A stretch of DNA of 14,125 nt from Micavibrio sp. UBA2705 (GCA_002354205.1 DELD01000038.1:1-14125); one strand, 5' to 3'. Shown: positions 1 through 6,602, numbered from the stretch's first letter. Made by a program: numbers and translations. The notes: generated by a model from the sequence alone, not told the origin.

Positions 1-1272
1 CATGCCGTAATTACCTGCGCCGAACGAACCGCCAATAATCATGGTTAGTTTAGGGACGCGTGCATTGGCAACCGCTGTCACCATCTTTGCCCCATCCTTG
101 GCTATGCCGCCCGCTTCATATTTACTGCCAACCATAAACCCTGTGATGTTTTGTAAAAATACTAAAGGAATGCCACGCTGATCGCACATCTTAATGAAAT
201 GCGCACCTTTAAGGGCGGATTCAGAAAATAAAACGCCATTATTCGCGACAATGCCAACGGGCATCCCTTCAATATGGGCAAAACCTGTAATAAGCGTTGT
301 GCCATAGCGCGCTTTAAATTCATGAAACTCTGAGCCATCAACGACCCGCGCGATGACTTCTTTGATATCAAATTGCGTCTTTAAATCAGGCGGCACAACG
401 CCGTATAGCTCTGATGTATCATATTTAGGTTCTTTGGGCGCTTTTAGCGCGACTTCAACCAATTTTTCACGATTGAGATTGGCGATTGTCTCGCGCGCAA
501 GCTCCAAGGCGTGATAGTCATTTTCAGCCAAATAATCAGCCACACCAGAAACGCGGGTGTGCAAATCGCCACCGCCTAAATCTTCGGCACTAACATCTTC
601 GCCGGTCGCCGCCTTAACCAGTGGCGGCCCCGCTAAAAAGATTGTGCCTTGTTCTTTGACGATGATGCTTTCATCCGACATGGCGGGCACATAAGCCCCG
701 CCCGCTGTGCATGAGCCCATGACCACAGCAATTTGCGGAATATTCTGCGCCGACATATTGGCCTGATTAAAAAAAATGCGCCCAAAATGGTCTTTATCAG
801 GGAAAACTTCGTCCTGATTAGGCAAATTCGCGCCGCCACTATCAACCAGATAAATACAGGGTAAGTTGTTTTGCATCGCGATTTCTTGCGCGCGCAGATG
901 TTTTTTAGCTGTGAGCGGAAAATACGTGCCGCCTTTTACTGTTGCATCATTACAAACGATTACACATTCTTGCCCTGCAACGCGGCCAATGCCCGTGATG
1001 ATGCCTGCGGAAGGAATATCGTCTTCATAAACTTCATAAGCTGCCATTTGTGAAAATTCTAAAAACGCCGTGCCGTCATCCAAGAGCTGGTTAACGCGTT
1101 CACGTGGCAGCAACTTGCCGCGCGCAAGGTGGCGTTCGCGCGACTTATCACCGCCACCAAGTTCAATGGCGGCAATTTTCTGGCGCAGATCATCAACCAA
1201 TGCGCCCATTGCATGTTCATTGTTTTTAAAATCATCAGAAGATGGATCAATTTTTGATACGAGGACTGCCAT
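1..1272 (-). CDS. mccB: Methylcrotonyl-CoA carboxylase beta (carboxyltransferase) subunit, 3' end cut by window edge
   Basis: This biotin-dependent acyl-CoA carboxylase subunit transfers CO2 from biotin to 3-methylcrotonyl-CoA in leucine breakdown. It works with a biotinylated alpha subunit, which is not in the window. The first 424 residues are visible of the roughly 535 usual for bacterial homologues, and the frame is open to base 1. Residues 42-62 hold the typical N-terminal GDKSRERHLARGKLLPRERV segment. Residues 187-201 (SCTAGGAYVPAMSDE) form the first oxyanion-hole region. Residues 372-386 (FLQNITGFMVGSKYE) and the end GGSFGAGNYGM are typical of MCC rather than propionyl-CoA carboxylase, which has a VDVPGF-type segment. 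The ATG at 1270-1272 is preceded by AAGGCG on the coding strand. The gene is divergent from ilvE, which fits a leucine or branched-chain theme. Geranyl-CoA carboxylase beta is a less likely alternative. It is partial only because of the window edge. Confidence 0.93.
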   Translation of the reverse strand, partial: MAVLVSKIDPSSDDFKNNEHAMGALVDDLRQKIAAIELGGGDKSRERHLARGKLLPRERVNQLLDDGTAFLEFSQMAAYEVYEDDIPSAGIITGIGRVAGQECVIVCNDATVKGGTYFPLTAKKHLRAQEIAMQNNLPCIYLVDSGGANLPNQDEVFPDKDHFGRIFFNQANMSAQNIPQIAVVMGSCTAGGAYVPAMSDESIIVKEQGTIFLAGPPLVKAATGEDVSAEDLGGGDLHTRVSGVADYLAENDYHALELARETIANLNREKLVEVALKAPKEPKYDTSELYGVVPPDLKTQFDIKEVIARVVDGSEFHEFKARYGTTLITGFAHIEGMPVGIVANNGVLFSESALKGAHFIKMCDQRGIPLVFLQNITGFMVGSKYEAGGIAKDGAKMVTAVANARVPKLTMIIGGSFGAGNYGM

Positions 1273-1381
1273 GATGCGCCTTAATATTCCCTGTTTATTA
1301 TTTGTCTTTTGACTTTATTTGATGCAGAGTTTACCTTTATGCAAGCAATAAAAAAAGTGAAAAATATATTCTACTTTCAAA

Positions 1382-1431
1382 ACGATATAATCGTATCAAT
1401 ATATTGATCATATATGTATAGATATTATAAA
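1382..1431 (+). promoter_or_regulatory. Candidate ilvE promoter with a 14-bp perfect palindrome
   Basis: The 185-bp divergent gap between mccB and ilvE is very AT-rich. ATCAATATATTGAT at 1395-1408 is a perfect palindrome. ACGAT-ATA-ATCGT at 1382-1394 is a second small inverted repeat just to its left. A sigma-70-like pair, TTGATC (1404-1409), 16 bp, TATAAA (1426-1431), would start a transcript about 20 bases before ilvE. The palindrome overlaps the -35 box, where a repressor would be expected to bind. The repeat is visible directly; the promoter and operator roles are inferred. I could not pick a convincing promoter for mccB in the same gap. Confidence 0.45.
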
Positions 1432-1457
1432 AACACACTTAAAAACAGGGGTTAAAT

Positions 1458-2402
1458 ATGCAAGAAGTCGAATTTATCTGGAAAAATGGCAAGATTATTC
1501 CTTGGGCAGAAGCCACCGTTCATTTAATGACACATGGTCTGCATTATGGCACAAGTTTTTTTGAAGGCATTCGCGTATATGAAACGCCTGAAGGCCCCGC
1601 CGTTTTCCGCCTTGAGGAACACATTAAGCGCCTGCATGACACCGCAAAAATTTATGGGCAAACCATCACTTTTAGCGTCGAAGAAATCATCACGGCCTGT
1701 GAAGATGTTATCCGCGCCAATAAATTAAAATCAGCCTATATTCGCCCGATTGCCTATGTCGGCTATGGCAGTATGCTCGTTGCCCCTAAAGAATGCACAA
1801 TTGACCTTGCCGTTGCCGCCTTCCCTTGGGGCGCATATTTAGGAGATGAGGGTCTGAATAACGGCATTGATGCCTGCGTTTCAAGTTGGAACCGCGCTGC
1901 GCCAAACACTATCCCGACGCTTGCCAAAGCAGGCGGAAATTATCTTTCTGGCTTTTTGATCTGTAGCGAGGCACATGATCGCGGCTTTGATGAAGGTATA
2001 GGCCTGACCGTTGATGGAAAATTAAGCGAGGGCGCAGGGGAAAATTTGTTCTTGATTAAAAACGGCGTTATCTACACGCCCGATAGCAGTTCGTCTATTC
2101 TCTCTGGCATTACGCGCGACACTATAATCACCCTCGCCAAAGAAATGGGCTATGAAATACGTGAACAAGCCATAAGCCGCGAAGCGTTATACCTCGCGGA
2201 TGAAGTCTTCTTTACTGGCACAGCCGCCGAAGTCACGCCTGTGCGCTCAATTGATCGCAAGCAAATCGGCGAAGGTCAGGCCGGCCCAGTGACCAAGAAA
2301 ATTCAGAAAACGTTCTTTGGCATGTTTAACGGTACAACTACGGGCCATGAACACTGGCTGCATCACATTGCGCCCGCAGCATCCGCGCAGAAATCTGCGT
2401 AA
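1458..2402 (+). CDS. ilvE: Branched-chain amino acid aminotransferase (fold-type IV, PLP-dependent)
   Basis: This cytosolic enzyme interconverts leucine, isoleucine and valine with their 2-oxo acids, using glutamate/2-oxoglutarate. It has 314 residues, near the family norm of about 300-310. Visible class IV landmarks are HGLHYGTSFFEGIRVYET (26-43), AYIRP (93-97), the PLP lysine K157 in TLAKAGGNYLSG, LSEGAGENLF (189-198) with the conserved glutamate E191, SGITRD (216-221) and FFTGTAAEVTPV (251-262) near the C-terminus. The AYIRP and KAGGNY versions are those of true IlvE proteins rather than D-amino acid aminotransferase or aminodeoxychorismate lyase. The ATG at 1458 follows an AGGGG ribosome-binding site at about 1446-1450. 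The gene is alone on its strand, divergent from mccB, and supplies or removes the keto acid that feeds the leucine pathway. Confidence 0.95.
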   Translation: MQEVEFIWKNGKIIPWAEATVHLMTHGLHYGTSFFEGIRVYETPEGPAVFRLEEHIKRLHDTAKIYGQTITFSVEEIITACEDVIRANKLKSAYIRPIAYVGYGSMLVAPKECTIDLAVAAFPWGAYLGDEGLNNGIDACVSSWNRAAPNTIPTLAKAGGNYLSGFLICSEAHDRGFDEGIGLTVDGKLSEGAGENLFLIKNGVIYTPDSSSSILSGITRDTIITLAKEMGYEIREQAISREALYLADEVFFTGTAAEVTPVRSIDRKQIGEGQAGPVTKKIQKTFFGMFNGTTTGHEHWLHHIAPAASAQKSA

Positions 2403-2410
2403 CGAATAAG

Positions 2411-2446
2411 CAGAATCTGTTTTTAAACGTCTTATTACAGATTTTG
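2411..2446. repeat. Inverted repeat between ilvE and the HPt gene
   Basis: CAGAATCTGT (2411-2420) pairs with ACAGATTTTG (2437-2446), giving ten pairs including one G-U, around a 16-base loop. It begins nine bases after the ilvE stop. No T-run follows, so it is not a standard rho-independent terminator. It could be a weak ilvE 3' stem-loop or an operator for the HPt gene, whose possible -10 (TATAAA, 2453-2458) lies just downstream. Confidence 0.4.
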
Positions 2447-2483
2447 ATATAGTATAAATATAAAGAGATAAAACCTATTCTTT

Positions 2484-2499
2484 GGGGAGGAACGACATG
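2484..2499 (+). promoter_or_regulatory. Strong Shine-Dalgarno that decides the HPt start
   Basis: GGGGAGG (2484-2490) lies six bases before the ATG at 2497-2499. An in-frame TTG at 2482 overlaps this site and would make a protein five residues longer, but it would have to use its own ribosome-binding site as codons. The ATG is clearly the better start. Confidence 0.8.
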
Positions 2500-2832
2500 T
2501 CAGCTGACGCGATAAACGAAGCTTTAGAGAAATTTGGTGATAAGGCAACCAGCCTAACGCAAATCGTTCATAAAGACCTGAAGAAATATTACATAGAAAT
2601 GCAGGACGCTGTCAAAACACAGAACGCCGAAGAGGCTATTATCGCCGCACACTCATGTAAATCCATCTGTGCCCTTATCAACATGCCCGATGCAATGCAC
2701 ATTGTGCGCACCATGGAACAAGCGGCGCGCGAAGGCGACTTAAGCGGTTATGAAATGCTTTTAGAAAGTTACACCCCCCTATATAAAGAGATAATCTCTC
2801 ACCTTGATGATGTTTTAAGCAAGGCTGCTTAG
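2497..2832 (+). CDS. Stand-alone histidine phosphotransfer (HPt) domain protein
   Basis: This 111-residue, apparently all-helical protein has no signal peptide or membrane segment. Residues 51-63 (AHSCKSICALINM) match the HPt signature H-x-x-K followed by a small/hydrophobic stretch, giving H52 as the probable phospho-acceptor and K55 as the conserved lysine. The helix after it (MEQAAREGDL, 73-82) is also typical of HPt bundles. Such proteins shuttle phosphate between a hybrid kinase's receiver and a final response regulator. The gene is convergent with the EAL-like gene, with only two bases between the stop codons. Receiver proteins with intact phospho-sites lie 2-4 kb away and a hybrid kinase lies 7-9 kb away, so a phosphorelay is plausible but not shown. 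Sequence divergence from well-known HPt proteins (HSCKS instead of H-x-LKG) keeps the call below certainty. Confidence 0.72.
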   Translation: MSADAINEALEKFGDKATSLTQIVHKDLKKYYIEMQDAVKTQNAEEAIIAAHSCKSICALINMPDAMHIVRTMEQAAREGDLSGYEMLLESYTPLYKEIISHLDDVLSKAA

Positions 2833-2834
2833 CA

Positions 2835-4043
2835 TTAAGCGCTGACAGATTCTTTTTCAGGGCTCATATTTATTTTACGTGGTAATGGACATTGTAATTT
2901 AGGCGCGAAAACCATGGGGCCTGAAATAAACGTAAAACCAAGTTTCTGCGCACACCCCAGTAAAACCTTATTCGGCGTGTTCTTCATAAGGGTTTTTGCG
3001 CCGATTTTCTTATATGCCTGCGCATATTTCTTCATCAATGCGACCATTTGCTCTTTGGGCAGGCGTACTTCATTAAAATTAAAACTATAACAAAATGGTT
3101 TAAAGCTGGTTTTGCTAAAATCAGGACAAGATAAAATACCGGTATCAATAACCAGAGAGCGGCACATGCTATTAATTTCAGTAAGCAAAGCTGCTAATTT
3201 TGGCGGTACGGTGTTGCCGCGAATGCCGCGCACCTCAACAACCAATAAATTACGCACATGCTGAGGCATTTTCTTTAAACTAAGGATCAACAGGTCTTCG
3301 ACTTGCTTTTCAATCAAAACACGAATATCAATCGATGCCATAACAAGCGCCTTATTGCCATTTTCTAGTAATCTAGATATTTCCAGATGCGCTGCGTTAA
3401 TTTGCGCAATATTATCACGCATGACATCTTCAATACGGCTAGGGCTGATTGCCTTGGGGTTTGTTTCGATCAACGCGCCAATAACGGTCGAAATGTCGGC
3501 ATTAAGTACAGCGTTATAGGCAAACTTATACGTGCCAACCAATTTTTTAATATCCTCAGGCATTTCGCTGTCCACAGCGAAGTTCTGCAGTGCGCGCTCT
3601 GACCAGATGCGCACTTCTTCGATTTTTGGGCTTACGCGCAGGCCCTCTTTAAGAACGCGCACCAAGTCTTCGTTCATCTGCTGTTTTTTGGCTTCTGGCG
3701 CGGCAACAGTTGTCATGGCTTCATCAACGTTGTCATCTTTCAATGCCGCCGCCATGCCCTTTTGGAGCGCTTCAACGCGCAATTTTGCCGCCGCTTCTGG
3801 CAAGCCTTCATAGCAGATATGAATAATCGCGGTTTCAATATCTAAATAATATTGCGCCTTATTATCCGCGCTATGCTGCTCAGCTAGCTTTTTCCACACA
3901 GCCTGTATAGTTTTAGATACTTTTGTGGTCTGCACAAAGTAATCAGGAAAAGTCTCTGGCAGTGATAAAGTCACAAAGCTTTTCTTTTGTGCCAATTTCT
4001 CATAGTTATTTTTCTCTATTTCATGAACGCCCAAATTTGTCAT
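2835..4043 (-). CDS. Unknown protein with a C-terminal degenerate EAL-like domain
   Basis: This soluble 402-residue protein has no signal peptide or membrane span. Residues about 1-225 are mostly predicted helix and I do not recognise them. Residues about 230-386 read like the back half of an EAL (c-di-GMP phosphodiesterase) fold: ALVMASIDIRVL (232-243), RNLLVVEVRGIRG (264-276), an aligned loop-plus-strand LVIDTGIL (297-304), then LGFTFISGPMVFAPK (368-382), which resembles the LG-x-x-x-x-QG-x-x-x-x-xP end of EAL domains. The EAL motif, the DDFG-type loop and the catalytic lysine are missing, so enzyme activity is unlikely; binding or scaffolding is more probable. The ATG at 4041-4043 has AAAGAGA upstream. 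A longer in-frame start at 4073 is TTG with no clear ribosome-binding site. The family link is my reading of the pattern and should be tested by profile search. Confidence 0.55.
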   Translation of the reverse strand: MTNLGVHEIEKNNYEKLAQKKSFVTLSLPETFPDYFVQTTKVSKTIQAVWKKLAEQHSADNKAQYYLDIETAIIHICYEGLPEAAAKLRVEALQKGMAAALKDDNVDEAMTTVAAPEAKKQQMNEDLVRVLKEGLRVSPKIEEVRIWSERALQNFAVDSEMPEDIKKLVGTYKFAYNAVLNADISTVIGALIETNPKAISPSRIEDVMRDNIAQINAAHLEISRLLENGNKALVMASIDIRVLIEKQVEDLLILSLKKMPQHVRNLLVVEVRGIRGNTVPPKLAALLTEINSMCRSLVIDTGILSCPDFSKTSFKPFCYSFNFNEVRLPKEQMVALMKKYAQAYKKIGAKTLMKNTPNKVLLGCAQKLGFTFISGPMVFAPKLQCPLPRKINMSPEKESVSA

Positions 4044-4076
4044 AATAATCTCTTTATAATAAAAATTAAACAATAC

Positions 4077-4107
4077 ATACCGGTAGGTATCTATACCTAT
4101 AGTAGCA
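4077..4107 (-). promoter_or_regulatory. Promoter with extended -10 and three ATACC/GGTAT half-sites, upstream of the EAL-like gene
   Basis: The inverted repeat TAGGTAT-CT-ATACCTA occupies 4084-4099, and a further ATACC at 4077-4081 makes a second inverted pair (ATACC-GGTA-GGTAT). The ATACC half-sites at 4077 and 4093 are 16 bases apart. On the minus strand, TGC-TACTAT (4107 down to 4099) is an extended -10 element. The repeats would cover the start of transcription, a normal position for a repressor. The repeats are seen directly; the regulatory role is inferred. Confidence 0.45.
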
Positions 4108-4159
4108 TAATTTTTATTAAAGAAAACTTAATGTCGCATTGTAAGGCAAAGCTTGCACG

Positions 4160-4570
4160 TTATGATTGGATGTTTTTTAAAGCCGCGCCAATATCTTGAC
4201 TGTTGCCTAGAACGAAGTCGCGCCCCGTCGACCAAACGGCATCATCGTCATATTTATCGCGCGCCAAAAAACGCGTGTGCTTAACAAATGGTAATGTGGG
4301 GTTAAAACGGTGCGCTCCATCAAACATACCAGAAAGCCAAAGCTTCACACGCGAGCCTGGTTCATTAACCGGCCAATCATGTTCATCAGCAAGAGCGTTA
4401 AAGATATCTGAAATCTTGCCCGCCTTCGTATCGCTATCTAAACCATTCATATAGTCTGAAACATCAGCAAGGTTGTGCCAAAGCGCCAATTCATCTTTAT
4501 CACATTCTGCGGTGAAGAATAATGGACGTATTGCAACGCGCCTAAATATACGCTTGAGTGAAAGCCACAT
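4160..4570 (-). CDS. Hypothetical protein, 136 residues
   Basis: I do not recognise this protein. It opens with a short basic, hydrophobic stretch (MWLSLKRIFRRVAIRPLFF) that is not long or uniform enough for a clear membrane helix. It continues as a mixed, acidic, tryptophan-bearing soluble sequence: ELALWHNLADVSDYMNGL (27-44), DEHDWPVNEPGSRVKLWLSG (62-81), GAHRFNPTLPFVKH (85-98) and KYDDDAVWSTGRDFVLG (106-122). No cysteine pairs or known catalytic motif stand out. The ATG at 4568-4570 follows AGGGA eight bases upstream. A strong own promoter precedes it, so it is probably a separately expressed gene and not a tail of the upstream receiver gene. It is coding by virtue of this start context, and its frame is open between two genes on the same strand. 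It lies among signalling genes, but that does not define its function. Confidence 0.6.
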   Translation of the reverse strand: MWLSLKRIFRRVAIRPLFFTAECDKDELALWHNLADVSDYMNGLDSDTKAGKISDIFNALADEHDWPVNEPGSRVKLWLSGMFDGAHRFNPTLPFVKHTRFLARDKYDDDAVWSTGRDFVLGNSQDIGAALKNIQS

Positions 4571-4602
4571 AATATTGATCCCTGTTCTTTATCGTATTTT
4601 TT

Positions 4603-4637
4603 TCTTTATACTATAAAGACAATTATGCGGAAGTCAA
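4603..4637 (-). promoter_or_regulatory. Sigma-70-type promoter overlapped by a 17-bp palindrome
   Basis: On the minus strand TTGACT (4637-4632), a 16-base spacer and TATAGT (4615-4610) make a near-consensus promoter for the 136-residue gene. The -10 lies inside TCTTTATA-C-TATAAAGA (4603-4619), a perfect inverted repeat with 8-base arms and a single central base. Such placement would let a dimeric repressor block the promoter; the operator role is inferred. Confidence 0.6.
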
Positions 4638-4646
4638 AACCCTCGC

Positions 4647-5495
4647 CTATATTGCATCCACACCCTGCGCATTACATTGCTGAATATAGCGCTCAATCTC
4701 CTCGCGTGGGTAAGGTTTAGTTATAAAACCGCGCGCGCCAAGGCTCTGTGTTCTTTTAATCGTATTTGAGTCATTATGCGCAGATATAATCACGACAAAC
4801 GCGTCAGGGTCCACCTCAAATATTTTTTCAAGAAAATCATAGCCTGACACACCTGGCATATGAATATCTAGAAACAAGATATTCGGGGCAATGCGCGCAT
4901 ATTTCTTCAGTCCGTCTACGGCTGTGCGCGCAGTCTCAACATCATGATGTCGTCCAACAGATTTCTGCGCTAAACTTAACGCAAAGCTGTCATCATCAAT
5001 AATCAGAACTTTTATATCATCTCTAGCAGCGCGTATTTTACGTAGCGCCAAGGGGAGCCCCTCCCCTATTTTCACACCTAAAAAGCGCTCTCGTGCTGAT
5101 GTTACTTGGGCGGCACCTCGCCGCGCTGCCGCTTCGTGCGCTTGAACATACTTCACCAAGCTTGCTGCAATTTCGTCATAATCATGGGGAAGTTTATAGA
5201 GCTTGCCATTACGATAGCGGTCTAAACCAAAATGCCGCGCAGCTTTAAGTACGTGGTGCATAGTTAGCCGTGTTGATATAACAAAGATATCGCCATTCAA
5301 AAACTGGAAGATTATGGCCTGCACATCTTTGAGCTCTTGCGCAAAGAAGCTTTTAACTATACCACGCTGGCTTGACGCAGCAAAAGGCGTCCTCGACAAG
5401 TCAAAAAAAGCAGCAAATAAACCTGATGGCGTGTTTTGGTATGGCCTAATATGTTCGCAGGCCTGCTGTTCTGCATTACTTGTTATAAGTTCCAT
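4647..5495 (-). CDS. Response regulator with unrecognised N-terminal domain and C-terminal REC domain (paralogue A)
   Basis: This 282-residue soluble protein has its receiver domain at the C-terminus, about residues 160-280. All phosphorylation residues are present: acidic pocket D167/D168 (VLIIDDDS), phospho-acceptor D210 (LFLDIHMPG), switch serine S238 (IISAH) and K260 (FITKPY). Residues 1-140 form a domain I cannot name. Its best landmarks are NAEQQAC (7-13) and IIFQFLNGDIFVIS (61-74), then a helical part with PHDYDEIAA (103-111). No DNA-binding or enzymatic output domain follows the REC, so output would run through the N-terminal domain or protein contact. It is an ungapped, same-length homologue of the gene immediately upstream (5610-6458), implying tandem duplication. 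The ATG at 5493-5495 has a modest GGCGAGA site. The stop is TAG at 4647-4649. Confidence 0.85.
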   Translation of the reverse strand: MELITSNAEQQACEHIRPYQNTPSGLFAAFFDLSRTPFAASSQRGIVKSFFAQELKDVQAIIFQFLNGDIFVISTRLTMHHVLKAARHFGLDRYRNGKLYKLPHDYDEIAASLVKYVQAHEAAARRGAAQVTSARERFLGVKIGEGLPLALRKIRAARDDIKVLIIDDDSFALSLAQKSVGRHHDVETARTAVDGLKKYARIAPNILFLDIHMPGVSGYDFLEKIFEVDPDAFVVIISAHNDSNTIKRTQSLGARGFITKPYPREEIERYIQQCNAQGVDAI

Positions 5496-5534
5496 CGCAT
5501 TCTCGCCGCTAATCGGGTGTGATACTTAACTATA

Positions 5535-5563
5535 ATAGTAACAAGAACTAAGCATAAAGTCTA
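5535..5563 (-). promoter_or_regulatory. Candidate promoter of receiver paralogue A
   Basis: Minus strand TAGACT (5563-5558), 17 bases, then TACTAT (5540-5535) preceded by TGT, an extended -10. The same TGn-TACTAT element appears upstream of the EAL-like gene. It sits about 40 bases before the start codon and suggests the two paralogues are separately transcribed despite being adjacent. Confidence 0.5.
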
Positions 5564-5609
5564 TTTTTATGCCGCAAACAAGGGGGAGAATCGTGACCAT
5601 TTAAAGGCC

Positions 5610-6458
5610 TCATACCACCATTTCAGGTTGCGCTGCACATTGTTGAATATAACTGTCCATTTCATCAAAGGCAAAAGGCTTGCTCATAAACCCCCGCGCG
5701 CCCAAATACCCTGCCTTGCTTATGTTATACTGATCATCATGACCAGAGATCACTACGACAAAGGCCTTGGGGTCCATCTCAAATATTTTGCTGAGAAAAT
5801 CATGACCAGATACAGCTGGCATATTAATATCAAGAAAAATTATGTCTGGCGCGAGGCAGGCATATTTCCTAAAGCCTTCCAAAGCGCTATGCGCAACATC
5901 GACAGCATACTCGTTTCCGAGCGCTTTTCTGACAAAGCGCAGCGCAAATTCATCATCATCAATAACCAGAACTTTTATGTCTCTACGCTCACTACGCATT
6001 TGATCCAGCACCATATATAAATTCTGCGCCACCTCAATATCAAGGAAGCGATCCCTGAGCGAGGCTGTAGCGTCATACATACACTGCGCCTGCTTTTTTT
6101 CTTTATATGTTTCTAAATAACGGGACAAGATAGCCGCGACCTCATCATAATCACCTGGCAGGCTATGAAGCATATTATTGTTCCCCAAACCTAAGTAGCG
6201 TGCGGCCTTCACTATGAAATCAGGTGTTAAGTGTTCAGATAAAGCGAAAATATCCCCATTGCCAAACTGAAAGATGACAGCTTTCGGATCGCTGAGCTCT
6301 GTCTGAAAAAAGCATTCTACGCGCACACGCTGGTCCCGATCATAGAAACTGGTCATAGACATCTTAAAGAAGGCAGCATTCGCGTAAAGCTGCCGCCCCC
6401 TATAGGCGCTTAGATATTTGCATGCTTTTTGTTCTGCATTATCGATTACATACTCCAT
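5610..6458 (-). CDS. Response regulator with unrecognised N-terminal domain and C-terminal REC domain (paralogue B)
   Basis: This 282-residue paralogue of the downstream gene aligns with it end to end without gaps. The receiver has D167/D168 (VLVIDDDE), phospho-acceptor D210 (IFLDINMPA), S238 (VISGH) and K260 (FMSKPF), at exactly the same residue numbers as paralogue A. The N-terminal domain shares NAEQKAC (7-13), VIFQFGNGDIFALS (61-74), KAARYLGL (84-91) and GDYDEVAA (102-109). The middle linker (about 118-155) is the least similar part, so the two have diverged for some time. I chose the ATG at 6456-6458 because GGAG lies six bases upstream and because it restores the same length as the paralogue. 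An earlier start at 6500 would add 14 residues absent from the other copy. It is probably a phosphorelay end-point; its output is unknown. Confidence 0.86.
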   Translation of the reverse strand: MEYVIDNAEQKACKYLSAYRGRQLYANAAFFKMSMTSFYDRDQRVRVECFFQTELSDPKAVIFQFGNGDIFALSEHLTPDFIVKAARYLGLGNNNMLHSLPGDYDEVAAILSRYLETYKEKKQAQCMYDATASLRDRFLDIEVAQNLYMVLDQMRSERRDIKVLVIDDDEFALRFVRKALGNEYAVDVAHSALEGFRKYACLAPDIIFLDINMPAVSGHDFLSKIFEMDPKAFVVVISGHDDQYNISKAGYLGARGFMSKPFAFDEMDSYIQQCAAQPEMVV

Positions 6459-6538
6459 GACATACTCCGCTGTTATTTCTTGCGATAACATGCGTTGCAA
6501 GGGTTATGCCACACACAAAGTTATGAAAAACATGGGTT

Positions 6539-6568
6539 TATATACATATTTCAGCTCAAAATTGTCTC
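6539..6568 (-). promoter_or_regulatory. Weak candidate promoter of receiver paralogue B
   Basis: In the 144-base gap after yaaA, minus strand GAGACA (6568-6563), 18 bases, then TATATA (6544-6539) forms a possible sigma-70 promoter about 80 bases upstream of the start. I see no clear terminator for yaaA in this gap. Confidence 0.3.
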
Positions 6569-6602
6569 AGATGTCCCATAAAAGAACACAGTGCGCGCAT
6601 AG

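Noticed and set aside
162..845. Two short minus-strand frames that could suggest a broken gene
   Set aside because: They are out of frame with the carboxylase, which is open continuously from 1272 to base 1. There is no frameshift.
2482..2496. Earlier TTG start of the HPt gene
   Set aside because: It overlaps the GGGGAGG ribosome-binding site of the ATG at 2497, which is far better placed.
2459..4060. Recurring TATAAAGAGAT string (about 2459, 2783 and minus strand near 4050)
   Set aside because: One copy is inside coding sequence and the others overlap or lie close to ribosome-binding regions, where AAGAG is expected; chance in AT-rich DNA is enough.
5628..6020. 130-codon open frame on the plus strand
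   Set aside because: It is antisense to receiver paralogue B, whose receiver motifs are intact; no ribosome-binding site or recognisable domain.
6459..6500. 14-residue N-terminal extension of receiver paralogue B
   Set aside because: The ATG at 6458 has GGAG six bases upstream and gives the same 282-residue length and alignment start as the paralogue.
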